The position numbers were made by a program, and so were the translations under genes. A stretch of DNA of 59,841 nt from the NCBI GenBank assembly GCA_964650905.1, contig CAZYVH010000008.1:1-59841 (forward strand). The letters run 5' to 3'. Below, piece by piece: positions 1-9,063 of this stretch. Under the pieces are notes generated by a model that worked only from the letters and a program-made list of their open reading frames with translations, was not told the origin of the DNA and did no database searches. The DNA comes from SZUA-36 sp964650905 (GTDB taxonomy: Bacteria; Pseudomonadota; Gammaproteobacteria; Xanthomonadales; SZUA-36). Positions within the stretch are counted from its first letter, which is position 1. Every line of letters begins with the position of its first letter.

Positions 1-243
1 GTCATCGGCCTGGTAGCGGGCATTGGTGCCCGTTCAGAACTGCTTTCGACGGAAATGCGTTTGTTGCTCGCAACGGGTTTTTGCGGCGGTTTCACCACCC
101 TGTCGTCTTTCATTTATGAGTTGGGTCAGTTTGTGCAGGACAAGGAATATTTCTATGCGTCTTCCTATTTTGCGGGCACCGTGGTGGGCGCCGGCTTGGC
201 GTTTTTAATGGGCTTGTTGCTGAGTGAATTGTTTTTGAGGTGA
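1..243 (+). CDS. crcB: CrcB-type fluoride channel, C-terminal part
   Basis: The reading frame is open from base 1 to a TGA at 241-243, so this is the last 80 codons of a gene that starts outside the window. It contains the family signature GFCGGFTTLSSF followed by two hydrophobic stretches, matching the second half of CrcB/Fluc. CrcB is a small four-helix inner-membrane protein that exports fluoride as a dimer, and the TTLSSF segment carries pore residues. The DUF190 gene starts four bases after the stop, a pairing common for crcB. The fluoride riboswitch often found upstream of crcB would lie outside the window. Confidence 0.9.
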   Translation, partial: VIGLVAGIGARSELLSTEMRLLLATGFCGGFTTLSSFIYELGQFVQDKEYFYASSYFAGTVVGAGLAFLMGLLLSELFLR

Positions 244-246
244 ACT

Positions 247-603
247 ATGGAAATCACGGGTCAGGCAGTACTGCTGAGGATATTTATCGGTGAGAGCGAC
301 AAACTGGGACACCTGCCGTTATATGAAGCCATTGTCAAACGCGCACGTGATGCCGGTCTTGCCGGAGCAACCGTTCTCAAAGGTGTATTGGGTTTTGGTG
401 CCACGGCACGTATCCGTACCCACAAAATTCTGGATCTCAGCTCTGATCTTCCACTGCTTGTCGAAATTGTGGATACAGAAGAAAAAATCAGGCCGTTCAA
501 ATTAGCCTTGTCAGAGCTGTTTGAGCAGGCGGGATGCGGTGGGCTGGTGACGCTGGAGAATATCCGCGTGATACATTATTTGCCGGGAAAATCAGGCTGC
601 TAG
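247..603 (+). CDS. DUF190 family protein
   Basis: This is a 118-residue soluble protein with a PII-like ferredoxin fold expected from the family. Typical DUF190 elements are LLRIFIGESDK near the N-terminus, PLYEAIVKRAR, and AGATVLKGVLGFG in the middle. It follows crcB by three bases and must be co-transcribed with it. DUF190 genes often sit beside crcB or chloride/fluoride transporter genes, and a regulatory role in halide handling is the usual guess, not shown by the sequence. Length is normal for the family. The biochemical role is unknown. Confidence 0.85.
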   Translation: MEITGQAVLLRIFIGESDKLGHLPLYEAIVKRARDAGLAGATVLKGVLGFGATARIRTHKILDLSSDLPLLVEIVDTEEKIRPFKLALSELFEQAGCGGLVTLENIRVIHYLPGKSGC

Positions 604-606
604 GCG

Positions 607-1977
607 CTATTGGTTCGCCTTGAGGATGGCGTCAATATCACGCGCTTTCATTTGTGGTAATTTTTGATCAAGGGTATCGCGACGGCGAATTTCGCTGTCG
701 ACGTATTTCATCCATTGCCCAGCGGTGCGTTTGCTGCGCTTGTCCCTGGCTGCGAGCCGGAATATTTTCTTCGCCTGCTCCAGCTTTTTCTGGTTGAACA
801 GTGCCATTCCATACATGATGTTGGCGGTATCGGTACGTTTCAGACCACCCATTTTCAGGCCTTTTTTGGCGGCATCAGATGCCTCTGCCCATTTCTCAAG
901 ATTGATGTAAGACTGGGCCAGGCGGATATAAAGCTCTCCGTCATCCGATGCCGCGGCTGCCTGTTTTAGGGGTGGGATTGCTTTTTCATCTTCCCGGGCC
1001 TGGTACCAGGCTTGTGACAGCAGGCGCAGATTGCGCACGTCTGATTTTACATGTTTCGCGGCTATTTCCTTCTCAAGCACCTTGGCGGCCTTGTACGGTA
1101 CACCGTGCAGTAAATATAGGTTTGCCAGGTTGACTGCGTGTGTTTTGCCTTCGATATAGCCTTTTTCATAGAGCGCTTCAGTCAGTGCCAGCTGTTTCTT
1201 GGTGTCACCCAATTCGCTGTAAACGCCTGCCAGTGTCAGGATGTAAGTGTCCTTCGGGTAGTTCTGGATCAGTTCCTCCAGGACCGTAATCATGCTGGGG
1301 TAATCTTTCAGCTCAAAATAACAGACACGCAACAGTAGTAGCCAATTTTCCCTTGGAATCCTGCCCTGTTCCCTGTACATCTGTACGGCCGTGTTAATGG
1401 GGCTGAGGGCTTCCTGGTATTTCTGCATTTGGAAATACGCCTGGCCCAATAGCATGTAAACGTCCGCTGCAGGTTCTGGCACAACAGCCATCAGACGCTT
1501 GATCGTGTCCAGAGCGAGTTGGTATTTTTCAATGGTAAAATACAACTGAGCCATCGTTTTAAGCGTGCTCTGCTGCAATGCCTCCGGCAGGTCGGGCTGC
1601 AGCAGTACATTCTGATAAGAACGGATGGCGTCATCATATTTTTCTTGCAGGTAGTAAGTGTAACCTGAGAGGTTCCATACCTGGGCCTTCTCGTAGGGTG
1701 ACATTTTCTTTTTGCCGTTCTGGATATCCCTGATGTCGTTTTGCGCACCCGCAAAGTCGTCGGCTTCAACCTTCTCCTGAATGGCCATCAGCTTTTCATA
1801 CACCTGTTGGCTCATGGCCACGGTCTGCTTGGTTTTACGCTCCTTTTTATTCTGGGCACCAGCGGGTGCTGCGATAAATGAGGCCAGCAGGGCGATAAAC
1901 ACGGCGTGCAACCATACCTTGCCCATACGGGAGATTGAAGATGCAGGGCTCATCAGGTTCTTACTCAGTAATTTCAT
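607..1977 (-). CDS. TPR-repeat protein of the TonB2 cluster
   Basis: A roughly 456-residue secreted protein with a signal peptide ending at APAGAQ and then many tandem tetratricopeptide repeats through the rest of the chain (for example at DVYMLLGQAYFQMQKYQEAL and the TLKTMAQLYFTIEKYQ block). It is the last gene of the DUF3450-ttpC-exbB-exbD-tonB operon. TPR lipoprotein or periplasmic proteins occupy this position in TonB2-type clusters of Vibrio and relatives. It probably scaffolds periplasmic partners of the TonB complex. The frame stays open to 2019, but the start is chosen at 1977, which overlaps the tonB end by 17 bases. Starts at 1953 or 1926 are also possible and keep the signal peptide. 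Confidence 0.8.
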   Translation of the reverse strand: MKLLSKNLMSPASSISRMGKVWLHAVFIALLASFIAAPAGAQNKKERKTKQTVAMSQQVYEKLMAIQEKVEADDFAGAQNDIRDIQNGKKKMSPYEKAQVWNLSGYTYYLQEKYDDAIRSYQNVLLQPDLPEALQQSTLKTMAQLYFTIEKYQLALDTIKRLMAVVPEPAADVYMLLGQAYFQMQKYQEALSPINTAVQMYREQGRIPRENWLLLLRVCYFELKDYPSMITVLEELIQNYPKDTYILTLAGVYSELGDTKKQLALTEALYEKGYIEGKTHAVNLANLYLLHGVPYKAAKVLEKEIAAKHVKSDVRNLRLLSQAWYQAREDEKAIPPLKQAAAASDDGELYIRLAQSYINLEKWAEASDAAKKGLKMGGLKRTDTANIMYGMALFNQKKLEQAKKIFRLAARDKRSKRTAGQWMKYVDSEIRRRDTLDQKLPQMKARDIDAILKANQ

Positions 1978-2620
1978 AGGTAAACTTGTTTTGTACGCCA
2001 GGAACTTCCACGGCTTCACCGTCCATTATCCTGGGCTTATATTTAAATTTAAGCGAGGCATTCAAAGATGCGCGATAAAAAAGTGTCGATGTACACTGGT
2101 CTTCAACGACAAAGGGGTCCTTGGTAGTACCCTGCCGGGTCACGGTATACTGGACCACACAATAGCCTTCGATACCGCGGGTCAGAGCCCGGTTGGGATA
2201 GATCGGTGCCACTTTTACGATCGGCAGGTAGTCACCTTCACCCACTCCCAGGCTGAAGCCACCGGTCATTTCGATGTCGGTTGTAACCGGAACCGCTGAA
2301 ATTGCGATTTTTTCCGCGTTCGGATTCAGGTCATCCAGTTGTGGTGTCGGTGGTTGCGGTGGCGGTGCATCAGGTGGTGGCGGCTTTTTGGGTTTGAGTT
2401 GCCGACGTTTAATACTTTCATCGCGTTTGACCCTGACAAAATCTACCAGGCTCCCCGCCGAGTCCTCATTCAGGCTTCGATCAGCGGTTGCAATAAGGTA
2501 CTGCATCAACCAAAAAAGACTGAGTGTGACGATGGTTGCAATGATGATGCCGAAAACGATTCGGGTTGCACTACCCAGCCCCGGGTTGCGGTTCAATGTT
2601 TGATTAATCGTGGCTGCCAT
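1961..2620 (-). CDS. tonB: TonB energy transducer (TonB2-like)
   Basis: A 219-residue TonB protein from the start at 2620. It has an N-terminal cytoplasmic tail and a single membrane anchor (IVFGIIIATIVTLSLFWLMQ), then a proline-rich spacer (KKPPPPDAPPPQPPTP) and a compact C-terminal domain with the YPNRALTRGIEGYCVVQYTV signature. The short spacer resembles TonB2 rather than the long classical TonB. It transmits the proton-motive force harvested by ExbB/ExbD to TonB-dependent outer-membrane receptors. The frame extends upstream to 2683 inside exbD, but the ATG at 2620 lies seven bases after the exbD stop and gives a normal N-terminus. Confidence 0.9.
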   Translation of the reverse strand: MAATINQTLNRNPGLGSATRIVFGIIIATIVTLSLFWLMQYLIATADRSLNEDSAGSLVDFVRVKRDESIKRRQLKPKKPPPPDAPPPQPPTPQLDDLNPNAEKIAISAVPVTTDIEMTGGFSLGVGEGDYLPIVKVAPIYPNRALTRGIEGYCVVQYTVTRQGTTKDPFVVEDQCTSTLFYRASLNASLKFKYKPRIMDGEAVEVPGVQNKFTYEITE

Positions 2621-2627
2621 GAGGGGG

Positions 2628-3035
2628 TCAGGGGTTCTGGGCGGCAATTGAAACATTGAACACCCCGGCCAGGCGAGAGGCATCCATGACCTGTATCAGC
2701 GTATCGGTCTTGGATTCCTTGTCTGCCTGGATGACCACGGAACCTTGTGGATTCTCCGCATGCAGGCGTTCGATGTTGGGTCTGACCGAACGGATATCCA
2801 CCTGCCGACGGTCAATCCAGATATCGTTGTTGGCACCGATGGCAATCAGGATGTTGGCGTTTTCCTTTTTGACAGCGGTAGCCGCATCCGGACGGTTGAC
2901 ATCAATACCTGCCTCCTTGACGAAGGTCGCTGTAACAATAAAGAAGATCAGCATGATGAATACCACGTCCAGCATGGGCGTGATATTAATCTCGGACTCT
3001 TCTTCAACAGGGGCCTGATTAAAAGTTTGCTTCAT
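2628..3035 (-). CDS. exbD: ExbD biopolymer transport protein
   Basis: A 135-residue ExbD/TolR-family protein. A short cytoplasmic tail is followed by one transmembrane helix (MLDVVFIMLIFFIVTATFV), whose aspartate right after ML is the conserved proton-carrying residue. A periplasmic domain with GSVVIQADKES follows. Together with ExbB it forms the proton channel that energises TonB. It lies between exbB (23 bases upstream) and tonB. Size and domain order are standard. Confidence 0.92.
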   Translation of the reverse strand: MKQTFNQAPVEEESEINITPMLDVVFIMLIFFIVTATFVKEAGIDVNRPDAATAVKKENANILIAIGANNDIWIDRRQVDIRSVRPNIERLHAENPQGSVVIQADKESKTDTLIQVMDASRLAGVFNVSIAAQNP

Positions 3036-3058
3036 TCAAATTCTCCAGTGACAAACCG

Positions 3059-3598
3059 TCACTCGTGTTCCACGAAAAGGTTATCAGCGAGCAATTCGCG
3101 TTCCCTGGCCACCCTGCGTTGTAAGTAGGTAGCCATGGCGACACCGGACAAGGCCGCAACCATACCGGCCATTGTCGGTATGGTTGCCTTGGATACGCCG
3201 GCGGCCATGGAGCGCGGGTTTCCTGAACCTGCGATTGCCATGACCTCGAAAACTTCCACCATACCGGTCACCGTGCCCAGCAAACCCAGCAGAGGGCACA
3301 GGGCGACACAGGTCTGGATCAGTGGGATATTACGCTCCACTTGCGCAGATACCTGCGAAATCAGGCGGTTCCGTATCTGATGTGCACTCCATGACCCGTG
3401 ATCGGTGCGCGCCTCCCAAAGCTGCAGGGCAGACCTGGCCAGACGTCTGTGACCGATACGCAGGTAAACAAGTCGTTCGACGATCAGTATCCACATGTAC
3501 ATCGTCAGTATGCCAATGACGTACAGGACACCACCGCCGAGTTCCATAAAATCACGGATCGTCTCCAGCGCCGGCAGATAGTAAAAAATCAGATCCAT
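3059..3598 (-). CDS. exbB: ExbB/MotA/TolQ-family proton channel protein (short form)
   Basis: A 179-residue protein with three predicted membrane helices and the family signature CPLLGLLGTVTGMVEVFEVMA in the middle helix region. The first helix is preceded by a short stretch (LETIRDFMELGGG) typical of the ExbB2 type. It is the channel-forming partner of ExbD and the second MotA/TolQ-domain protein of the operon. The first is the longer TtpC-like protein 12 bases upstream. Two such proteins in one operon is the hallmark of TonB2-type systems. Confidence 0.9.
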   Translation of the reverse strand: MDLIFYYLPALETIRDFMELGGGVLYVIGILTMYMWILIVERLVYLRIGHRRLARSALQLWEARTDHGSWSAHQIRNRLISQVSAQVERNIPLIQTCVALCPLLGLLGTVTGMVEVFEVMAIAGSGNPRSMAAGVSKATIPTMAGMVAALSGVAMATYLQRRVARERELLADNLFVEHE

Positions 3599-3610
3599 GT
3601 CACGACCGCC

Positions 3611-4987
3611 TTATGCGTTTGTCCGACCTTCTTCGGCACGCTCAGCAAGCATGCCTGCGGCCTCTTCCTGTAGTATCTGCGTTAAACGCCTGGCGCGGCT
3701 GGAGACCAGTGTGTGCAGGAATACGGTCGGGATTGCCACCACCAGTCCAAGCACCGTTGTCACCAGTGCAGTTGAAATACCGCCTGCCATGAGTTTCGGA
3801 TCACCGGCGCCATACAGTGTGATTGCCTGGAAGGTAACGATCATACCGGTTACGGTACCAAGCAGACCCAGCAAGGGAGCGACAACAGATATAATTTTCA
3901 GTAGTGGTAACATGGAATTGAACTTGGGTGTTTCTCTTAGAATGGCTTCACCCAGTTTTAGTTCCATGGTTTCGACATCGGCATCGGTGCTATTCTCATA
4001 AATCTTAAGGACACGGCCCAGGGGGTTATCACCCGGCTTCTTGATGTTCCGCATCTGTCGGCGGACCTTGCCACTGACCGTCCAAAGCACCAATACACGC
4101 CAGATTGCAATGAGTACACCAAATATACCCAGGACGATGATCACGTAGCCGACCGTTTTACCCTGGGCGATACGCTCGGTCAGGCTGGGTGACTGGACCA
4201 GCAGACCCAATAACTGGCCGCGGGTCGGGTCGATGCCGAGCGGGTGCATATCTGACGTGGCGTTGACCAAATCGCCGATACGACTGGTGTAACGGCTTTG
4301 TGGCTGACGTTGTAACTCGACCAGGCGACCGGTCTCGGGAACATATTCCAGGTACTTGTCATCATCAGATACAACATTGAAGGCGCCGATACGGGTAACA
4401 TCCTGCTGGCCTTCTTCGCCGTCTGCGCTGATGACCTTGGTCTTAAAAGTGACAACCTTACCCGTTTCGGTCATTTCGCGTTGCAATTCGAACCACAAAC
4501 GTTCGATCTCTTCCAGAGAAGCAAGACGATTTGACTGACCCATTTTCTTGGCAAAGTCGAGCAGGAATGCAGTTCTATCCGGGAATTGCACCTGTGTCAT
4601 CGAAGCTTCAAACTGGGCGCGGGCATCACCCGATGCCTGTTGCAATACACCAAACAACTCTTTGAGACCACCCAGACGTTCCTGGAAGGCCCGTTCCAGG
4701 TCTATGATCTTGGAGTCATTGACTTCAAATTGTTTTTCCATCTGGGCCGAGAGCCTTTCCTGTCGCTTCTGTTCGGCTTTCATGGCATTCAGTTTTTTGG
4801 TCTGTTGCGCCCGGTCAGCACGGAAGGCATCCATCCTTGACTTGTTTTCTGCCGCGTCTTTAACCCGGCCGGATTTAACACTCTGCAGCAATTCTTCCAG
4901 GGATACCGGCGTGGCGGCATTGGCTGTCAGGCCAAAAGCCAGGATCAGGACACTGGCAAGACCGATTTTCTTGATCAAATTCATCAT
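3611..4987 (-). CDS. TtpC-like ExbB with long periplasmic N-terminal domain
   Basis: A 458-residue protein. It has a signal peptide (residues 1-24, ending TANA), then a charged coiled-coil-rich periplasmic region to about residue 270. A MotA/TolQ/ExbB domain follows with a helix at YVIIVLGIFGVLIAIWRVLVL and the signature APLLGLLGTVTGMIVTF near residue 375. This architecture is that of TtpC, the extra ExbB-like component required by TonB2 systems in Vibrio. Its ATG overlaps the stop of the DUF3450 gene in an ATGA arrangement, so the two are translationally coupled. Membrane topology and role are inferred from the family. Confidence 0.85.
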   Translation of the reverse strand: MMNLIKKIGLASVLILAFGLTANAATPVSLEELLQSVKSGRVKDAAENKSRMDAFRADRAQQTKKLNAMKAEQKRQERLSAQMEKQFEVNDSKIIDLERAFQERLGGLKELFGVLQQASGDARAQFEASMTQVQFPDRTAFLLDFAKKMGQSNRLASLEEIERLWFELQREMTETGKVVTFKTKVISADGEEGQQDVTRIGAFNVVSDDDKYLEYVPETGRLVELQRQPQSRYTSRIGDLVNATSDMHPLGIDPTRGQLLGLLVQSPSLTERIAQGKTVGYVIIVLGIFGVLIAIWRVLVLWTVSGKVRRQMRNIKKPGDNPLGRVLKIYENSTDADVETMELKLGEAILRETPKFNSMLPLLKIISVVAPLLGLLGTVTGMIVTFQAITLYGAGDPKLMAGGISTALVTTVLGLVVAIPTVFLHTLVSSRARRLTQILQEEAAGMLAERAEEGRTNA

Positions 4988-5784
4988 TGTATTGCCCTCG
5001 TCGGTGCGTTTACCGGTACCACGAGCAGATCCGGTGCAACTTGTTTACGTGCGATCTTCAGACCAGCGGCGACCTGTGACTGGTAAGTTGCAGGTGGGAG
5101 TTCGACAAATGTGTGTGTTTCCTTGTCCCATGCACCGGTGGTTTTGCCACCGACGGTTTGGTACAGCAGTGCAACACGGCCTATACGCAGGAAGTCCACT
5201 TCCAGTTCCTTACCGTTGACATCCGTAGAGCCTTTATAAGCTTCGATCGTACGGCCATAATCGTTTTCGATCTGGTAGGCCTCGATCACGCGGCGGAATT
5301 TTTCGGCTGCGGTGACGTCCGAACGCTCTATCATTTCACGCAAGCGTGTCAGGCGGTTGGTGCGTTCTTGCATCAGGAAAGGGGTGTCCAGTTTCACAAA
5401 CTCATCCAGTGCGTCCAGCATTCGTGTCATCAATGGTGTAATTTGACGTTCGATCAATGCCACGTTGCTGATGGATTCCGACAGGGCCTGCATTTCGGAT
5501 TCCTGGTTGTTCAATTGCTTCTGCAAGAGGGCGTTATAGATCTTCAGGCCATCCACAACCTTTGAGACCGTCCTGAAATCATTTACGATTTTTTCAGTCT
5601 GATCGGCGACGGAATCAACCTGTGTTTGCGCTTTGGCGTTAGCGTTTGCGCGTTGTTCACCTTCCTGCATGACTTCATTGATGGTCACGGCAAATGCCTG
5701 TGTTGACAGGCTTGCAATGGCAAAAATAAAGACTGAGGACAATAGGCAGGTAATCTTTCTGATATTTAACATGCTTCGTCTCAA
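4984..5784 (-). CDS. DUF3450 family periplasmic protein, first gene of the TonB2 operon
   Basis: A 266-residue protein with a signal peptide (cleavage probably after TQAFA) and a long helical, coiled-coil mature region, for example VDSVADQTEKIVNDFRTVSK. The later half has the DUF3450 pattern YGRTIEAYKG and GRVALLYQTVGGKTTGAWD. DUF3450 genes nearly always precede a TtpC-like ExbB gene, as here. The product is thought to belong to the TonB2-energised envelope machinery, but its function is not established. The ATG at 5772 is an alternative start four codons in. Confidence 0.82.
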   Translation of the reverse strand: MRRSMLNIRKITCLLSSVFIFAIASLSTQAFAVTINEVMQEGEQRANANAKAQTQVDSVADQTEKIVNDFRTVSKVVDGLKIYNALLQKQLNNQESEMQALSESISNVALIERQITPLMTRMLDALDEFVKLDTPFLMQERTNRLTRLREMIERSDVTAAEKFRRVIEAYQIENDYGRTIEAYKGSTDVNGKELEVDFLRIGRVALLYQTVGGKTTGAWDKETHTFVELPPATYQSQVAAGLKIARKQVAPDLLVVPVNAPTRAIQ

Positions 5785-6130
5785 TGGCTCTCAAATGTGT
5801 TGAACGGTAAAATTGGTGGGCACACTCTATAGTCAGAGTAGCGTTCAGTCAATTCATATTGTACTCAAGGTGCTATAAACCGACCAGTTTTTATCGTGAA
5901 TGGATAAATTCAGGCTGTTGACAGCGTTGACTGGAGCGGTGTGCGTAAATATCTTACGCGGCAAAAACTTGCGCGGACGAGAGAAATTGTGGGCACAAAC
6001 GCCAACCCATCCACTGCCTCGGACCAGACATGGGTAATATAACGCTCCACAGTGGTAAATGCACTTATTTTGGCATGGATTTATAAAGATAAGTTGAAAC
6101 CGGGCGACGCGAATTGGTCGGGCTTGTTTC
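5785..6130. other. Intergenic region with probable TonB2-operon promoter
   Basis: No credible gene is seen. On the minus strand a weak sigma70-like pair, TTGACT (5852-5847) and TATAGA (5831-5826), lies about 50 bases before the DUF3450 start, with a suboptimal 15-base spacer. A small palindrome GCGTAA-N5-TTACGC sits at 5943-5959. Nothing recognisable as a Fur box was found. Confidence 0.35.
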
Positions 6131-7960
6131 TCAGAGTCTGTATGCCCAGATCAACACGCCACTTAAAACCAGCCAGGTGATAATGGTGAGTGGTACACCC
6201 ACGCGCACGAAATCACCAAATTTGTAACCCCCGGCATTCATGATCAGTACGTTGGTCTGGTAGGCCATGGGCGTTGAAAAGCTGAGGTTAGAGCCGAAAA
6301 GAACTGCCAGCACAAAGGGTTCAAGAGGCAGACCAAGCCGTTGCGCAATACCGATCGCTATCGGGGTGCCAATCACCGCAGCGGCATTATTGGAAACGAC
6401 ATTGGTGAGTATACCCATCATCAACATCAGGCTCATCAGCACGATGGCTGGCGGTGCGCCAAAAGTGATATACACAAACAGGTTGGCGAGATAGTCGGCA
6501 CCGCCGGTCTTGAGTAAGGCCATACCCATCGCCAATGAGGCGACGATGATTAATATAACCTGGGTGCTGAGCGCGCTCATGGCGTCTTTCCAGGTCAGGC
6601 AACCAGTGAGGATCAGTATCAGGCAACCGAGTATCGCGCTGATCTCGATCGGCATGATGTGTGTGGCCGCCAGGGCGACCACACCGAATATGACCGCCAG
6701 GGCGATTGGTGCCTTGCGGGCATGTGGCAGGTTGATACTGCCGTCAAGAATAAGAAAATCCGGAATCTGTTTGAGTCCAGCCAGGTTTTTGCGTGTGGAT
6801 TGCACCAGCAATACGTCGCCAGAACGCAGGCGGGTATCATCAAGACCGGGGGATTCCCTTTGCTCCATACCTTCGAAGCGATTGAAAGCCAGCAACCTGA
6901 GCCCGAACCGGGACATCAGACCGGCTGCGCCAATGCGTACTCCGTTTAACCTGGAAGCGCGCGTGATGGCCACCTCCGCTATCAACTGGCCTTTTGAGGT
7001 GAGCGGATGACTGGCATCTACCGCATGCTTATCCGCATACAGGGTTCCGCCCAGTAGTCGTGCATATTCACGCAGGTTCTGCTGACTGTCGCTGGTCACG
7101 ATGCGGTCACCGGCGCGTAGTATCACATCCGGAAGCGGATTAATGAACACACCCTTGCCGCGCTCGATGGATTCAACTTTGAAGCTTTCCCCGGAACGAG
7201 CGAGCGCGTCTGCCAGCGAGCGCCCGGCCATCGGGCTGTTCGTGTTGAGGGCGATTTGCGCGGTATAAACCCTGGACACCCCCCGTTCAATCGGCGGTGC
7301 CCGATGTGGTAATAACCTCGGGGCAAGTAGCCACAGGTACAGCACTGCCACGATTCCTGCGATCAGGACCGGACCAGCGAAATCGAACATATTGAAGCGT
7401 GGCATACCCATGTCTGCAGCAACATTGACAACCAGCAGGTTGGTGGACGTGCCGATGGTCGTGGCCATACCACCGACGATACTGGCAAATCCCATGGGCA
7501 TGAGTGCATCCGAAGAAGACCTTCCGATTTTGACGGACACACCAATCATGATGGGTAACATCAACACCACGATCGGTGTGTTGTTGATAAAGGCACTGAG
7601 AAATGCGGTGATGAGGAGTGTCAGCAGCAGAGAGATAACCGGGCTGCGTCGCCATGACCGTGCAAGCAGACGACCGACGGGTTCAAGCGCACCGGTGCTG
7701 ATCAGACCCTGTCCGACGACCATCAAAGCCGACACCGCGATCAGTGCCCGGTTGCCAAATCCCAGGAAGAATTCATGTGGCAGAAGCCGTTGACCCTCCG
7801 CCGCAAAGGGAAATAGCTGGAAGCCAATCGCCAGGCTAACCAGCACCACCAGGCCGGTGGTTTCCAACGGGATATCATCGCGTGCAAACAGAACCAGAGC
7901 GATTACGATCAAGATCATGACCGCCAGAGCATGCATATTTGGCAGGGTAATTTCGAGCAT
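6131..7960 (-). CDS. SLC13-family permease with two TrkA-C (RCK_C) domains
   Basis: A 609-residue inner-membrane protein. Residues about 10-230 and 400-609 contain many hydrophobic helices with the anion-transporter features FINNTPIVVLMLPIM and NVVSNNAAAVIGTPIA, the paired NNT/SNN motifs of the divalent-anion:sodium symporter fold. Between them are two RCK_C-type domains (around QIALNTNSPMAGRSLADAL and EVAITRASRLNGVRIG). This architecture is typical of bacterial SLC13-like carriers annotated for sulfate or dicarboxylates; the substrate cannot be read from the sequence. The frame extends to 8062, but the ATG at 7960 is preferred because it begins just before the first membrane helix. Confidence 0.85.
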   Translation of the reverse strand: MLEITLPNMHALAVMILIVIALVLFARDDIPLETTGLVVLVSLAIGFQLFPFAAEGQRLLPHEFFLGFGNRALIAVSALMVVGQGLISTGALEPVGRLLARSWRRSPVISLLLTLLITAFLSAFINNTPIVVLMLPIMIGVSVKIGRSSSDALMPMGFASIVGGMATTIGTSTNLLVVNVAADMGMPRFNMFDFAGPVLIAGIVAVLYLWLLAPRLLPHRAPPIERGVSRVYTAQIALNTNSPMAGRSLADALARSGESFKVESIERGKGVFINPLPDVILRAGDRIVTSDSQQNLREYARLLGGTLYADKHAVDASHPLTSKGQLIAEVAITRASRLNGVRIGAAGLMSRFGLRLLAFNRFEGMEQRESPGLDDTRLRSGDVLLVQSTRKNLAGLKQIPDFLILDGSINLPHARKAPIALAVIFGVVALAATHIMPIEISAILGCLILILTGCLTWKDAMSALSTQVILIIVASLAMGMALLKTGGADYLANLFVYITFGAPPAIVLMSLMLMMGILTNVVSNNAAAVIGTPIAIGIAQRLGLPLEPFVLAVLFGSNLSFSTPMAYQTNVLIMNAGGYKFGDFVRVGVPLTIITWLVLSGVLIWAYRL

Positions 7961-8184
7961 GACTATCTCAGCCCCCGGGCTTTCCGATTTGACCAGGGCC
8001 AGTTGTTGCATTGAACTGACCGACAGCAAGCGGCAGTGTACAGCATCCCATCCATCAACCACTGATTGAGGTCAGCGCTCCCGGTCTGTCGGTTTATTGA
8101 CAATCTATCCTTGCGCTTGCCTGTATCCTGTGTCTGTCTTATGCTGCCTGCGATTCTTATTGTACCCGAGCCGGGAGTGACTGC

Positions 8185-9057
8185 TTGCAAGCCAGGTATC
8201 CGTTGATCAATTTTGACCCCATTGCCATATCCATCGGTCCACTGGATATTCACTGGTACGGCATCATGTACCTGTTGGCATTCCTGACTTTCTGGGCTAT
8301 CGGCAGCCTTGTGGCGGTAAAACGCAGGTGGTGGGGCTGGAGCACCCAGGACGTGAGTGACATCCTGTTTTACGGCATGCTAGGCGTCATACTTGGAGGA
8401 CGAATTGGTTACATGCTGTTTTATGGCACTGACCTGTTGCTGGAGGATCCCTTTTCCCTGTTCAGGGTATGGGATGGTGGCATGTCTTTCCACGGTGGTC
8501 TTTTGGGTGTCATGGTGGCAATGGCCTGGTTTGCCAGACACAAGCACCGCTCATTTTGGCAGGTGGCTGATTTTGTTGCACCCCTTGTCCCCATTGGCCT
8601 GGCATTTGGCCGGTTGGGCAATTTTATCGGCGGGGAGTTATGGGGCCGGCCCACGGATGTACCCTGGGCAATGATATTTGCCCGCACCACCGGTTTTGGC
8701 TCGGATGAGACAGCGGCCCTCAACGAAGCCTGGCGATCCGGTGCACTGGATCACCTGGCGAGACATCCGAGCCAACTTTACCAGGCCGGGCTGGAGGGTT
8801 TGACACTGTTCATTATTCTGATGTGGTATTCCTCCCGGCCACGGCCAGCGGCTGCTGTTTCCGGTCTGTTCCTGCTCGGTTATGGTTTTTTTCGTATCTG
8901 CGTGGAATTTTTTCGTCAGCCGGACACACAGATCGGATTTCTTGTGATGAACTGGTTGACCATGGGTATGCTACTCTCATTGCCAATGGTAGCTGCAGGC
9001 CTGACCATCATGCTGCTCGCCTACCGTGCGCAATCCCGGATTCCTGATGCTCAATGA
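8185..9057 (+). CDS. lgt: Prolipoprotein diacylglyceryl transferase
   Basis: A 290-residue polytopic inner-membrane enzyme that transfers diacylglycerol from phosphatidylglycerol to the lipobox cysteine of prolipoproteins. Visible Lgt motifs are HWYGIMYL, MSFHGGLLGV, GRLGNFIGGELWGRPT (the phosphatidylglycerol-binding signature) and RHPSQLYQAGLEG. The start is a TTG preceded by GGGAG at good spacing; no ATG is available before the conserved region. It leads an lgt-thyA-folA cluster, with thyA six bases downstream. Several lipoproteins in this window would be its substrates. Confidence 0.96.
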   Translation: MQARYPLINFDPIAISIGPLDIHWYGIMYLLAFLTFWAIGSLVAVKRRWWGWSTQDVSDILFYGMLGVILGGRIGYMLFYGTDLLLEDPFSLFRVWDGGMSFHGGLLGVMVAMAWFARHKHRSFWQVADFVAPLVPIGLAFGRLGNFIGGELWGRPTDVPWAMIFARTTGFGSDETAALNEAWRSGALDHLARHPSQLYQAGLEGLTLFIILMWYSSRPRPAAAVSGLFLLGYGFFRICVEFFRQPDTQIGFLVMNWLTMGMLLSLPMVAAGLTIMLLAYRAQSRIPDAQ

Positions 9058-9063
9058 GAGGAA

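Noticed and set aside
1..243. Fluoride riboswitch
   Set aside because: It would be upstream of the crcB start, which is outside the window.
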